Source: Haliotis asinina
Lineage: Eukaryota; Mollusca; Gastropoda; Lepetellida; Haliotidae
Direction: 5' to 3'
DNA: 64,000 nucleotides
Assembly: GCF_037392515.1 (NCBI RefSeq)
Contig: NC_090291.1
Coordinates: 38,401,001 to 38,465,000 of the forward strand
The notes below the pieces were generated by a model, which saw only the letters and a list, made by a program, of their open reading frames with translations, was not told where the DNA came from and did not search any database. Shown here piece after piece: positions 11,823-29,965 of this stretch. Positions within the stretch are counted from its first letter, which is position 1, and the number at the start of each line of letters is the position of its first letter. The position numbers were made by a program, and so were the translations under genes.

Positions 11823-12500
11823 TATAGGTCAGTTCTGAACTCTGACTGACCAGTCAAATGTGGAAGACAAAAGTCAACATTAATCAATCAGAAATCACAC
11901 TTCTCGAGCTACACGTTCTGTAACCTCTCTTACAGACTGAGTTTTGAAAAATATCGTGAATGCAGTTAGCCGAGATAGTATGCCTTTTTGGTAGAACAAG
12001 CCAGGTGTGCCTGTATTGGTTTCACAAGCTATCTTATGCCCGTTGGTTTCACAAGTTAGAGTATGCCAGCACAAATGCTATGCACAGTCAGTTCCGTTCG
12101 TATTCTTGTCCCGTTAAAGCGACAGACCAACGATTATGCTGTCGGAACATACAGCAGGTAAGTGATGTACGGAATACACGGTGTTTGCTGTTTCAATATT
12201 GCATGGGACAAAAACACTTCCTGACTGTCGCCTTCCGTGTCTTGTAAGCAAAGCTCAGATTGATCGGGTGAAGATCGTTCTGGAGCAATCCTCAGATCTT
12301 TATTTGGTGTAGCGAGGGCTAATATGATTCCGATATTATTGCTTTCAATATGTTACGTTTATGCTACGGATACACGTGTGTGACGTGTTCCTCCCCCTAT
12401 CATATGCTGATGTTATTATAGAGAACTGTCGACCGTATGAAAATAGAGTCCTGCATTAGTCCTCACCGTTGCCATGTAACGCCAAGAGTCATTTGGTTCA
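11823..12500. other. Gene-free, nothing recognised
   Basis: A 95-codon frame at 11960-12247 shows no motif and was not called. Confidence 0.4.
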
Positions 12501-12509
12501 GAGCTGACA

Positions 12510-12800
12510 CATATCGCAACTACATAAGAACATGGAATAATACCGCTATAGTATAAATGACACAAAAATATGCATTCATGCAAACAGTGCATAAAACCTA
12601 CACCGAGCCTAAAAAATACCGATATTGCATAAACGAAACCTACATGCGAGCATGGAATAATAGTGATATGCATTAAAATAAATAATCCCATGCAATAATA
12701 CTAACATGCAAATCAAACCTACATACGAACATGGAATAATACTAATATTACATTAAACCTCAATACGATCATTGAATGATACGGATACTGCATTAAGCAG
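12510..12800. repeat. Degenerate tandem repeat, about 45-bp unit
   Basis: Diverged units around ACCTACATACGAACATGG plus AATAATACTGATATTGCAT recur about five to six times. They are best preserved at 12645-12670 and 12715-12745. Confidence 0.6.
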
Positions 12801-14395
12801 AAATTGGTAAGTACAAGGGTTCCATACATTTATCCTTCCTGGCCGTGAAGATCTATTTCCCCAGAGCTTCTCCTTTGGCTGAGCTCTAACGGAGCAGAAC
12901 ACAATCCAAAATAGAATTTTTATGAAGAAGAGTATGATGATGAAACTGAAACAGTCAACGAGTAACGGGTTATCAAATGGCGTGTCTCTGTCACCAGAAA
13001 GGGAATAAAACTAAACTACAAACAAAAAAATATGGGACCGCTCTTACACCCGATCGTCATATATAAATTTAATCGTGGTGAGGTCATTTATACCCTAAGG
13101 TAAATGGAATTTTTTGAGTGCTTAATGGGCACTTTAAACGATCTGTTAGAACTTGCAGTGAAGCAACTGATTCCATATTCGTTGAGTTTGAGTGAAATGA
13201 AACATTGTCAAAAGTCTCGCCACGTTTAAGTTGACATAGATCTATGCCTGTATCATTTTATGTTATTAAAGTTCTCACACTTGCAGTATATATGAATTAC
13301 GAATGCGTTTAATGGCACAACCCAAAAGTAAATATAAGAGATATTTTGTCTTGTGATCCATATGCATGGGAAATAGGGCGCGAAGTAGTTAACGTTTGGC
13401 TGAATGTTGATTGGTTGATTCCAGCCAATGAAATGATAAGCGTAGGGACACGGGGAATACCCACATCGCCGGTTTCCTCGTAGAAAAACTGCTCTTTTCA
13501 TTTTTGTAGCGCTTTTCGATATAGACTTAGGTCGAAGGTAATAAAAACAATAACCAACCCGTGATTGGGTGTGACAAATTATCTTTCCCTCGTTAAATCA
13601 ATTAATAACAAGGGAATGACAGGGTATCATTCCCTATCTTAGACGCATGACTTACACACTTCAGTAAACTGCATTTTACAATATTGATCACGTGATGACG
13701 GGTATCTGAGGGAATACATTAAAACTGGCATAACTACTCGCCTCTACCTGTAACCTACAAGAAGACTCGTAACCCCCTCGTGCGCCATTGTTGCCAAGAA
13801 TCGTGGCAAACCAACCAAATCCAGCTTAGTAAAATGTGAAATGAGGTGAAATAGTTTCTTTGCGACTATCGATTTTCGTTATGATTTCCGCGATTACACA
13901 ATTATCTTGTTATTGATATTTGTTAACGACACAAAAAAGACAAAACAAAACAAGCCCAAAACTTACTAAAGGTGACTTTATGTTAAACAAATTTGTTCTT
14001 GTTGTTTTCTAGTAGTCATGTTTGGAATTTCAGAGTTATCTTTTCTTGGAAATAATCCTTGACTATTCTCATCTCCGTGTCCCTTTGCGCTTAGACAGGC
14101 GTGAACATGGCTACGAGAGGTGTACGAGTCGCCACCCGGCTTGCCGGAATAATACGAGTATTTACGAATGAGGCACAATAATCTGAACAACATACTTACA
14201 CATAGTATTTAACCATTCTGACACACACAGCTTCAAGTCCCTTCTGGAAAAAGACCAGAAATAAAGGTGTAATATAATGAACTCGTGCAAATACCTATCC
14301 AACTAGGCACCGTCAAATTAGAACTTTATATTCGATAAACAGAATGAGACCTCTCAGTCTCCCCTGACAGTCGCAACACCAGGATTGCCCATAGG
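12801..14395. other. Gene-free, nothing supported
   Basis: Short ORFs only. At 13735-13775 the string ACTACTCGCCTCTACCTGTAACC resembles the tail of the tRNA-like element at 46357-46550, suggesting a relic of the same repeat. Confidence 0.4.
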
Positions 14396-14603
14396 CGGCA
14401 GACCCGTGAAGATCCGAGTTACAGTTGGTGTTCCGTAGCCTGTGCTTGTCGTAAACGGTGACTAAGGGGATAGGGTGGTCAGGTTTGCTGACTTGGTACA
14501 CATACCATCGTAACCCAGTTGTGTTAGTCGATGTTCATTTTGTTCATTACCAGATTGTCTGTTAAAGACTCGACTGTTTAAAACCGCCGTGTTATATGTA
14601 TAG
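14396..14603 (+). mobile_element. SINE family A, diverged
   Basis: CCCGTGAAGATCCGAGTTA, GCTTGTCGTAAACGGTGACT, GATAGGGTGGTCAGGTTTGC and AGACTCGACTGTTTAAAACC follow in the order of family A. The 3' tail is replaced by the hairpin element that starts at 14604. Confidence 0.75.
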
Positions 14604-14715
14604 GAGAAAACACGTCTTCGAGGTTTTGGTAGACAATATAGAACCGGAGGGGGAGGGATTTCCCGACCCCGATGGTTTTACATTGTCTACCGAAACCTCT
14701 GAGAAGTGTTTTCTC
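14604..14715. repeat. Foldback hairpin, 36-bp arms
   Basis: GAGAAAACACGTCTTCGAGG (14604 on) pairs with the sequence ending GTTTTCTC at 14715. The arms are about 36 bp with a few mismatches. The 40-bp loop contains GGAGGGGGAGGG. Confidence 0.85.
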
Positions 14716-14852
14716 TAACCTTTATACCGTTAATGATGGGTAAATACAATGTAGATGATCATTTAATGAAGCTACGTGACAATAACTGAAGCGCGTGTAA
14801 AATCAATTTAATGACCTATACGTAGATGATATATCTCCACTTCCGTCGTCGG

Positions 14853-14930
14853 CCCCGTGGCCGTGAGGAAGAGCGTCTGCTTACTGTTCTGAGATCTACG
14901 ATTCCAATCCCGCTTGGGTAAACATTTGTA
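14853..14930 (+). repeat. tRNA-like SINE head
   Basis: CCCCGTGGCCGTGAGGAAGAGCG-like A-box region and ACGATTCCAATCCCG B-box-like motif, about 35 bp apart. The stems are too poor for a functional tRNA gene, so a SINE head is likely. Confidence 0.4.
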
Positions 14931-15445
14931 ATGTGAGATAGATCTTGAACGATATTTTTTTCAAACACTCATGTATCATTTGAATGCTGATGTTCATATA
15001 AGGTTAGGAAAGGTAAAACCTGTCCCTCCAAACTAAAAACCTCAACTGCGGTTATTCTGGGAAAACAAGAAAAAGTCACATTACATTTTCGACATAAGGT
15101 ATTGGCCCCTTCCTACATACCCAAAACATATCTGGTATGTTTTTAATGAAGCTTTGTTTAACATGATGCAATCCACGTTACCTCACGAAAATGACCATAT
15201 AATTATTTTACAAATCATGTGTATTTATTAGATAGCTGCCTTATTTACGGTTATATACTGGGACATAACAATATGAATCTCAGAGCCATTTAATTTCAGC
15301 CGATTTCTCACCATGATACTTCAGAGGTTTAAAGTTGCAGACATTTTGAACAATGCAATCTGTTTTTACCACCGTAAGAATGAAACTGTACATCTAGTGT
15401 CCCCGAAAGTGTTTTTAACGGAATGGACCCATTCTGAACTTACTA

Positions 15446-15598
15446 CAATAGAAGCTGTCAAAACTGGCATCTGTCCAATCCGGCAAGTTGCTCCCCATCC
15501 ATGGCTTGTGCATTTACCATCGGTTCTACAATCCAGCGCTTTGTCTAAATCGGATTATTTATTCAGTCCCAGTGACTGCCATGACTCAGCTTCCACTG
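15446..15598 (+). mobile_element. MITE M1, copy 2
   Basis: Starts CAATAGAAGCTGTC after TA and ends CAGCTTCCACTG. It shares the internal CCGGCAAGTTG and GGCTTGTGCATTTACCATC blocks with copy 1. The 3' third is shortened. Confidence 0.8.
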
Positions 15599-15797
15599 AA
15601 AGTGAAGGAGATGCTCATCTGTTGCACTTTCAAAGTATTGTGGGTGCTGAAGGACGCTTGTGTAATCCACGTTATGCACTGTGCATGATATCAGTCCCAA
15701 AGGAGTCTACCATTTGTCGCGACTACTATTCAGGCAAGACGGTTTCATGGGTCTAGGGATGTGGCAAGAACTTCTCTAAACATCAAATGATTATTTA

Positions 15798-15973
15798 CAG
15801 TGGAAGCTGTCTAAACCGGCACTCATTGGGACTGAAGAAATAATCCGGTTTGTAAAAGGAGCCGGGTTGTAGAGCTGATTATAAATGTACAAGTCATGAA
15901 TGGGACTAAAATGTTATGCCAGTGTTTATAACTTGCTGGGTTGGAAAGATACCGGTTTTAACAGCCTTCACTG
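15798..15973 (-). mobile_element. MITE M1, copy 3
   Basis: Reverse orientation relative to copies 1 and 2. It is bounded by TA on both sides (15796-15797 and 15974-15975), with ends CAGTGGAAGCTGTC and CAGCCTTCACTG. Confidence 0.85.
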
Positions 15974-17139
15974 TATTTTAAACTGGCATTGTTGACATTC
16001 TACCCTCAAACTAAACAGGTTAGGTGATTACAGTTTGGACGAATTTTCACTGTGCTTGTGCATTAACTGTATTTAAATAACGAATGAAACGAAGAAACTT
16101 TTGTATCTTAGTGTAACTCTGTGTAATAGATGTAGTACAAAAACATTTCACCAGTAATTATTCTAAATTTCTATATAGATATGGCCGCGTTAAATTAATT
16201 CCATAATGGTTTTGTTGTTTATCAAAATATAATACCGGAAACAACTTGTGTGAAACATATTTCCAGCAACTGTTAGTTAAATAAAACGTATGTACACTAA
16301 GTTTGATTATCAGTTTACGTTCATTAGTTTACACTAATTTCCGTAACGTAGATTATAATGACTGTAACATTTAATTCAAAGTTACTATCTAAAGTGGCAT
16401 TATTATGGTAATTACTCTGCGTGACTAATTTACCACAACCAGTTCTAACCAGTTTACCAGTTCAGTTACCATTTGGTGCACATTTCGTGAGGACAGGTGA
16501 TAAGAAGAACGAACGGCAGATTACCCAAAACAACTTCACGTTACATGTTACAGACACGTGCTTCCGTGTGAAGCGAACAACTGGGCAATACACATGCACA
16601 CATACACACAGCTCTGTATTTCGTCAGGTGATGTGTTACCTTGGCAACAGGGAGGAAGTATATGCATGTATTATTTGCGAAATGAAACCAAAGATTAACG
16701 GGAAGTTACCGCTTATCATATCCTGGTGTCTTCAATTGTAGCCCGGATTAGACAAATGTGTAAAGTACATACAAACGTGTATCAAAACACATATACCACG
16801 GTAGTTACATGTTACTATGATAAAATATGTTAACATCGTTATTTTACTCAAATGCGTATGTCTACGAAACGAATGTCACCATCGATCGCTTCCGAAGTTC
16901 CGAGTGCGACCATGAAGCGTTGGAATCAAGTCGGATGTTTTCGGTCGCCTCATTTGCACGTGCGTCCAGTGGTACAAGCCATGTAATTTGAAACTCGATC
17001 GTGTGTCCATGCTTTCACTCACTGATTGTCCTTGTACCAACTTGAGGACATAGTGAGAACCTGCCCGATATTCCTCCTATTATTTTTGGGGATGTTATTG
17101 AATGATATGCATTTATGGATTCTAAAGATTGCAATGCAG
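15974..17139. other. Gene-free AT-rich DNA
   Basis: Nothing is recognised. The 106-codon frame at 16421-16741 has no motif; its CACACATACACAC part is low complexity. Confidence 0.4.
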
Positions 17140-17281
17140 TTGGGGGCAAAAGCTACGAGGCAATGTATATACTTCTTACCCTTTACGGCCTGCTCGTTTT
17201 AACATCGATGAGGATCAGTTCAGTCTCATCAAGCCTCCAGCGATTGCACTCGATTGCTCAACCGTCAGTTGCGTGACGTGG
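17140..17281 (+). other. Possible coding exon, unassigned
   Basis: A splice-site-bounded open stretch: acceptor TGCAG before 17140 and donor GTGAGT after 17281. One frame reads YPLRPARFNIDEDQF and LDCSTVSCVTW near its end, which looks protein-like. A second open frame has a hydrophobic run (AMYILLTLYGLLVLTSM) but stops before the donor. No partner exon was found and no family is recognised. Confidence 0.25.
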
Positions 17282-17629
17282 GTGAGTGTATTTTCGTCTT
17301 AAATAGTTGCTTACAAATACCCGGAAAGAGATTCACCTGTGAATGAGGATAACTGTGTCAGTAGCGTCTACAGTGATTGCACACAGCGCACTTGTACACC
17401 CCAGCGGTAAGTCAGCTCAAGTTTCCAAAATCGCCCCAGGCTGAATGTACATCCTGGATGGAAACATTACCCGATAAAACCGCTGATCTGGGTACACTGT
17501 GAGATGATACCACGGAGCGAAAAGCCGGATTTTACACAATTGAAACAAACATGTCTCCCGAAGGGAAAACATGTCATGACCGGATTTGCGTGTTTCCTAA
17601 TTTTAAATAACTTTGTTTCTTATGACTCG

Positions 17630-17696
17630 ATTGGTTGCAGGCAGTCATGATATGGCTGGAATATTGCTGAGTGCAACTAACATACACACTCAAAGT
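17630..17696 (+). mobile_element. SINE family A, 3' fragment
   Basis: GATTGGTTGCAGGCAGTCAT and ATATGGCTGGAATATTGCTG followed by a short CACTCA tail. Confidence 0.6.
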
Positions 17697-17729
17697 AATT
17701 TACAAAGTGGTCAAATATTACATACTTGA

Positions 17730-17791
17730 GTATTAGAATCTGCATTTTACTGTGTGATTTCATTTTCTCAGTAAAATACAGATTCTAATAC
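17730..17791. repeat. Near-perfect hairpin
   Basis: A 23-bp arm starting GTATTAGAATCTG pairs with the arm ending CAGATTCTAATAC. There is one mismatch and a 16-nt loop. Confidence 0.9.
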
Positions 17792-18035
17792 TTTTGTTGG
17801 ATTGAGTGCCACCCCACCCATTTAAGTTGCCATTTAGGCCTCGTGGAGTGGATTGGAAACTCGAACTAGAACTGTACTTTCCTGAGAAAGTATCATCCCA
17901 GGTAGAACATACGTCACAGATAGAATCATGTAGAACGGACATGCTAACTGGGACTCATTTCATACACATAGTAGGAATTAGTCGTGTCTGGTTGTCAGAT
18001 CTACCAGACATGTTGTTTATCAATAGGTGATGATC

Positions 18036-18172
18036 GAACGCTGTCCAGAATGTTTGTTTTTATGCAAAAACCCATTCGTGAGAAATACGATACTTTGTGC
18101 ATTACAACTTCTATTTTTTATTATGCGACGTTTCGGTATTGATTCTTTAACCGTTGTCAAGCACGTATGTCA
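18036..18172. repeat. Palindromic family P1, half element
   Basis: Contains TATGCGACGTTTCGGTAT and ACCGTTGTCAAGCA, the conserved central strings of family P1 (compare 22487-22690 and 37040-37160). Confidence 0.65.
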
Positions 18173-18390
18173 GAACAGAACAGAACAGAAAATTTATTCT
18201 AAAAAATCACATAATGTGACACAGAGAACATACAACATTTTGATGCATATTAAAACATTGAGCAAAGTCCAGTTTTGATGAATCTGGCAATATATGTTAG
18301 AATTAAGTGGTGAATGGTCACATTTCATTAGATACACAAATATTTCAATAGTTAAAATACGACATATGAATATTAACAGTCTCTATGTCT

Positions 18391-18718
18391 GTTCTCAATA
18401 ATTATAGGCTTCTGTGTATATTCTCAATAATTATAGGCTTCTGTGTATATTCTCAATAATTATAGGCTTCTGTGTATGTTCTCAATAATTATAGGCTTCT
18501 GTGTATGTTCTCAATAATTACAGGCTTCTGTGTATGTTCTCAATAATTACAGGCTTCTGTGTATGTTCTCAATAATTATAGGCTTCTGTGTATGTTCTCA
18601 ATAATTATAGGCTTCTATGTATATTCTCAATACTTATAGGCTTCTGTGTATGTTCTCAATAATTATAGGCTTCTATGTATATTCTCAATAATTATAGGCT
18701 TCTGTGTATGTTCTCAAT
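18391..18718 (+). repeat. 29-bp tandem repeat, eleven copies
   Basis: Period 29 from 18391, unit GTTCTCAATAATTATAGGCT plus TCTGTGTAT. Variants are GTA/ATA and TAT/TAC at a few sites. Confidence 0.95.
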
Positions 18719-19534
18719 TTTTGTTATGACTTATGTCCAATACTCCTTAAGTAAAATGCACAAAGACTGACGTTCACAGGACGTTTCCACTTTCTTAAGA
18801 AATCTCACACTTGATCGTACAATTCTGACAATTGTTACGAGTGTGTTTTCTGTAATTTGTATTTCATTAAGTGATAGATAGTACTGGGTCACAATGTTTA
18901 GAGTTTTGAGTTTGAGTTGTGGGTCACATTCCCTATCATATAATGCTTAATGGCAATAGTATTTTTAGCGGCAGGCCTGTTAGCACATGTCAATCTATGG
19001 CTTACTTCCTGTTCGTGAATGTTCTGACTAAATGGTGATATAGCCACGATTTGCTCGAATGTTCCCGACACTATGTCGATATATATGAAGGCTGGTCGTT
19101 GTATTGATGGACACACACAGAGAATTACTGGAGTTGTGTGTCTCTGCCTATCATCGACTGTTTTAACATCATCTGAATCATCTGACCTAGAAAATTGACT
19201 CTCCGTACCTGACTGCTCGCTGTGGAAGCATACTTCAGTTAATATATGTGATCTCACTGTAAAATGCCGAGATTCTGGTGAGTCAGTATTTTATATTTGT
19301 GATCCATTACTTTAGACTTGTGACTCATTGAACTAGAAATCCGTATTGTGATTCACTGTAAAATGCTCACTGCTTGCTCAGTTACTGAACATTTTAGACG
19401 TGTCTGTGTTATATTTCGCTGGTTCAAAGGGGATTCTTATACATTTTGTCATGGCAGTTTATTAACAGCAACATAATACCATACAACCGTATGATAAGGT
19501 CCTGCCTGCAAACTGACGTTGTTTGTTTGTTGTT
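18719..19534. other. Gene-free, nothing supported
   Basis: A 119-codon minus frame (18898-19257) has no family resemblance and no splice partner, so it was not called as a gene. Confidence 0.4.
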
Positions 19535-19740
19535 TTACGCCGCAATATTCCATCTATACGACGGCGGTCTGTAAATAATCGAGTCTGAGCCAGACAAACC
19601 AGTGATCAACACCATAAGCATCGATCTATCCAACTGGGATACGATGACATGTGTCAACCACGTCAGCGTGTCTGACCACCCAATCCCGTAAGTCGCCTCT
19701 TTCGCATCGGTTACTGAAGACCAGTTCTGACTGACGTGTG
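19535..19740 (-). mobile_element. SINE family A
   Basis: On plus: TTTACGCCGCAATATTCCAT, GGCGGTCTGTAAATAATCGA, GACATGTGTCAACCACGTCA and CCACCCAATCCCGTAAGTCG. This is the reverse of the head-to-tail order. Confidence 0.9.
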
Positions 19741-20785
19741 TTTTTCAGTGAATGGTATATTTCAAAGGTTGGCGCAGTCGGATAACAGCATATCATTTAC
19801 CGCGATAACATTATTGGCCAATAATATATCATACCGGAGATACGTTACCTCATTACCCATTCTTTTTCGGTTAATCATTTTAAAAGTAGAAATCAACATT
19901 ACAGTGTGAATCTTTCGGAAACTGAAATATGACGAAATGCAAACTTCTACAAATCTACCGGTGATTCGGTTAAAAGCTCCCCAATGATATTACTCAGAAC
20001 ATATTTGATACAGTGATCAGATAATTTTATAGGAAACTATTACTAGGTATATTATTATCATGTTCGATAAGGTATTTTAATAACATATTTTATATAATAA
20101 TTGTAAAGCAATAATACCCTTAAGCTTAGCATTTTGTTACAGAGTGACTAATACCGGATATTTTTATGCATTTTTCACAGTTTGACCTCTTTCGTCACTG
20201 TCATGGCCTCCCGAGGTTTTACTACAGCAAATGTATGTCAACAAAATGAAATATCTCAAATGCGACTTTCAAAAGTTATGTTATCCTAAATATAAAGCAG
20301 TTACCATGTAGATCTATCTTATATCCGCGTATCCAATTTCTCAGGCTGCCCCATCGCAATGGTTCTGCACAAAACCGTGCACAATACGATAAGGGAAGTC
20401 AGCATTCCTTAAACTGACTATTGCCTGGCAATACTCAAATGTAACCTAAGGGAAATAAAACCGTGGACAAAAATAGACGTTCTGAAAGGTGTGGTGTTAC
20501 GTATTATGGCCTTTGAATTGGTTATTGCCTTATGTATTCAGTCAGTATTCGAAACATAATCAACATTAACTATCAAGCTTTTCTGCTACTATTTACCTAT
20601 TTAATAACATATTTCCGAATCAAACTTAAAAAGAAATGAAAGAGCACGTCGTAGTTTCAGATGAAGTAAAATGTCAACAGAAACATTACTCTCAAACCCT
20701 CTTGATATCGTGCACTGTAGTTATTCAAACGCAAAAATATTTTGAAGAGTCACTTAGACCTTGACCAGTGTATGTAAGTAACTCC
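19741..20785. other. Gene-free AT-rich DNA
   Basis: Nothing is recognised on either strand. Confidence 0.4.
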
Positions 20786-20789
20786 TAAA

Positions 20790-21560
20790 AGGTCGTCGTC
20801 GTGACCTTGAAAATTAACTGAAGGTCACTAAAATCGACTGGGCCCTGCAGCTTCCCTAGATAAAGCTTGGTGTTGAATATGAAGAAAATCCAATAAACGG
20901 TTCTTGAGAAATCTCGCTGACAAGGTAAAACGCTAAAGTCCCCTTGTGACATTGAGATGATGGTCAAGGTCACCAAACCTGATTGAGGCCGTTGTTTTAC
21001 TGTGATAAACCTTGATACTAAATATGAAAAGAATCTACTTAACAGTTCTTAAGATATTCCAATCCGTATGTATGTGCGGACGACCTTGAAAATTAACGGA
21101 AGGTTATCCAAATCGACCGGGAACGGTACATTCCCTGGATAAAGCTTGGTGTTGAATATGAAGACAATCCACTGAACGGTTCTTGAAATATCTCGCTGAC
21201 AAGCTTAACATTCAGTTTACATGCTGAAATCGTCAAAGTGTCGCCGTGACCTTGAAAATTCACTGAAGGTCACCAATATCGACTGGGCCCCGCACCTTCC
21301 CTCGATAACACTTTGTGTTGAATATGAAGACAATCCAGAGAACGGTTCTTGAGATATCTCACAGACAAGGTAGAATGCCTAAGTCCCCTTGTGACCTTGA
21401 GATGAAGGTCAAGGTCACCAAACCTGACTGAGACGTTTCTTTTACTGTGATAAAGTTAGATACCAGGTACAAAAAGAATCTAGTTAACGGTTCTTAAGAT
21501 ATTCCAGTCTGTACGCACGGACGGAGCCTATTACTATATCCCCAGCTTCGCGCTAAACGC
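20790..21560 (+). repeat. GGTCAAGGTCACC-type repeat block with terminal hairpin
   Basis: Three diverged units of roughly 230-280 bp share GTGACCTTGAAAATTAACTG, GATAAAGCTTGGTGTTGAAT, GAACGGTTCTTGAGATATCT and GATGAAGGTCAAGGTCACC. The block ends at 21510-21560 in GGACGGAGCCTATTACTATA and a CAGCTTCGCGCT..GCGGGGC hairpin. Repeats with this vocabulary and a 3' hairpin are common in marine invertebrate genomes. No coding capacity. Confidence 0.8.
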
Positions 21561-22486
21561 GGGGCGAGAGATGATGAGAGCTGTTGTGCTTGCCGTGGTC
21601 TTTGATTTAAAAGTGTTTAGTTAAAAAAGCGTTTAGTACATATGGTTTTGATTGTAATATTACCCATAACTAACTCCATATACATTAACGAGGCGCCCCA
21701 GTGAGGTGGGATATTCGGAACCTGGGAAAATCAAGACTTGCTTCATTTCGGCCAGGCGGTTATAGCTTGGTGGAACGGAACGTGACTCAAAGTAGGATCG
21801 CATACGAGACCTTCGATCCCGCTTATTTGGAAGTTTGAATTCAACCATTACTGTCTGTATCACACAACCTGTGAGTCACCAGTGAATTGTATTACATGGT
21901 TGCGTATCAATTCCCGCCGTCATTCTTCGCTGGGTTATTTCGTCGTGTCCCTCTGTGTTATGTCGCAACATGCGTCTGTCTGCGAACACAACCAGTGAGA
22001 AGCTACTGAATGAGCTGTGGTTTCCATAGTTACCTCCCTTGAAAGTAATATCGCGTACACGCACGCCTGAACCACAACGTTATACAGCAATGCCGATGTA
22101 TAAATACAGTCAACACAGTAATGAGGGGAATGTCCAAATTGTTTTTAATACACGTAAAGGAAAGAGGTCTCTTTTCAATATCAGAACATTTCGACATACT
22201 TGGTTTGAGGGTGTTTATCACAGCACCAGTCTCATGCTGATCTTAATGCTGAAAACGTTTGTGTAATTTTTCAGTTGTGCAGAACTTGGGTTCTTACACT
22301 GGAGCTGTGACTTAAAGTCTGTCTCACAGTCCTTGAACTGCATAAATTTTCCATCCGGTTATCCCTCCCTACAATGCTGAAGTCCTAAATGTAGCAAGTC
22401 TAGATCTCCTCTGGTTTAGGTTCTGAATGTTAAAAATCAGTGGGACACCTTCAATTTAAAAGGAATTGTTTGTTTCTATCAAAATC
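21561..22486. other. Gene-free, one repeat relic
   Basis: No gene. At 21708-21775 TTCGGAACCTGGGAAAATC and ACTTGCTTCATTTCGG belong to dispersed family D, also at 29785, 33085 and 57190. Confidence 0.4.
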
Positions 22487-22690
22487 ATGATCGGCTTTAT
22501 TGGCATTTTAGACGTTGGTGAGCAATAATAAAGTACAATTCTTTATGGATAACAACCTCTTTATTATTGTATGACGTGATGTTTTGGTGCGGATTCTTAT
22601 ACTGTTGTCAAGCAAGACAGCGGTAAAAAAATCCACACTAAAATGTCGCATCATATATAATAACAAAGAAGTTGTTATCCACAAAAAAAT
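22487..22690. repeat. Palindromic family P1, best copy
   Basis: The left arm (about 22545-22600), starting TGGATAACAACCTCTTTATT, pairs with the right arm (about 22622-22681), ending AAGTTGTTATCCA. The centre has TACTGTTGTCAAGCA. Partial copies lie at 10510, 18036 and 37040. Confidence 0.8.
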
Positions 22691-22793
22691 CAATTTAAGT
22701 AAACTTAGCCTCAGTACTTTTCGTTATACTCCACAACCGAGTCTCAGTGGTGGAGTGTAACAAATAACACTGAGACTAAATTAACTTAGACTG
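22691..22793. mobile_element. 103-bp element made of MULE-like inverted repeats only
   Basis: Begins CAATTTAAGTAAACTTAGCC and ends ACTTAGACTG, with arms matching the termini of the 631-bp element at 28270-28900 (including CCTCAGTACTTTTCGTTA). Flanks are CAAAAAAAT and CAAAAAATT, a probable 9-bp duplication with one mismatch. It looks like an internal-deletion derivative. Confidence 0.75.
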
Positions 22794-22979
22794 CAAAAAA
22801 TTGTACTTCAAAATCATGTATAATCATGGAAAAAAACTTCAGTCTATCATTTCTGGTACATGGATGGAAATGACAGTATCATGATGGCCTGGAAATATTC
22901 ATTGTCACACAGATGTAGGCATGGACATCTTTACGTCTCAATTTATAAAAAAATGTCAAGATCTTCTCATTTAAAACCA

Positions 22980-22985
22980 TTTATT
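22980..22985 (-). promoter_or_regulatory. Polyadenylation signal AATAAA of TMEM208
   Basis: AATAAA on the minus strand, about 120 nt downstream of the TMEM208 stop codon. Confidence 0.6.
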
Positions 22986-23106
22986 CATAACATTTCATTA
23001 AGATGCAAACTGACAATCGGACAATGTACAAGGGTGGCTTGTGAATCATGAGTGGTAGAACATGTGATAAAGGAATGGTATAAATACAATTATGCTGGCA
23101 ACATCA

Positions 23107-29570
<6,464 letters not shown>

Positions 29571-29651
29571 CTTGAAGCCAGTCACAGATGTTCGTAGCGT
29601 GACAATTGTACCCGGAAGTAATGCGGCGACCCCTGCGTCCGGAACGGGAGC

Positions 29652-29729
29652 TCAGGAAAGATAACTCCAGTCAAGAAGTTGTCCAAGTATGAAAGCTATG
29701 ACGAGGATCTGGATTTTGTCTCCGAACAT
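29652..29729 (-). other. Possible upstream ORF of TMEM208 (25 codons)
   Basis: An ATG-initiated frame encoding a mostly hydrophobic peptide (MFGDKIQILVIAFILGQLL and six more residues). It stops 81 bp upstream of the TMEM208 start codon on the same strand. Whether it lies within the transcript is unknown. Confidence 0.2.
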
Positions 29730-29784
29730 CTGTAATTCTGGTAGTACCAAATAAAAAGAAATCCCAGTAAGATGGGAAATGAAC

Positions 29785-29965
29785 CTGTGATTGGGACTTG
29801 CTTCATTTATCAAGGACTGACCATTGCAGACCGGGAGGGCAAAGCAGTAAATAGCCGTAAGCCGTAAGACATGACTGCATCGCGGCTCTAGGCTAGGCAG
29901 TAGAGGAATTAGATAATGTGGTTCAGGGACTTTGAGGCAGACGATACACTATCCCTAACGATGCA
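29785..29965. repeat. Dispersed family D copy
   Basis: GAACCTGTGATTGGGACTTG, TTCATTTATCAAGGACTGAC, then TGGTTCAGGGACTTTGAGGC. Related copies lie at 21708, 33085 and 57190. Confidence 0.5.

Noticed and set aside
15313-15756. 147-codon ORF
   Set aside because: Most of it is MITE M1 copy 2; no family resemblance outside that.
18898-19257. 119-codon minus ORF
   Set aside because: No family resemblance or partner exon; length alone is not convincing in this composition.
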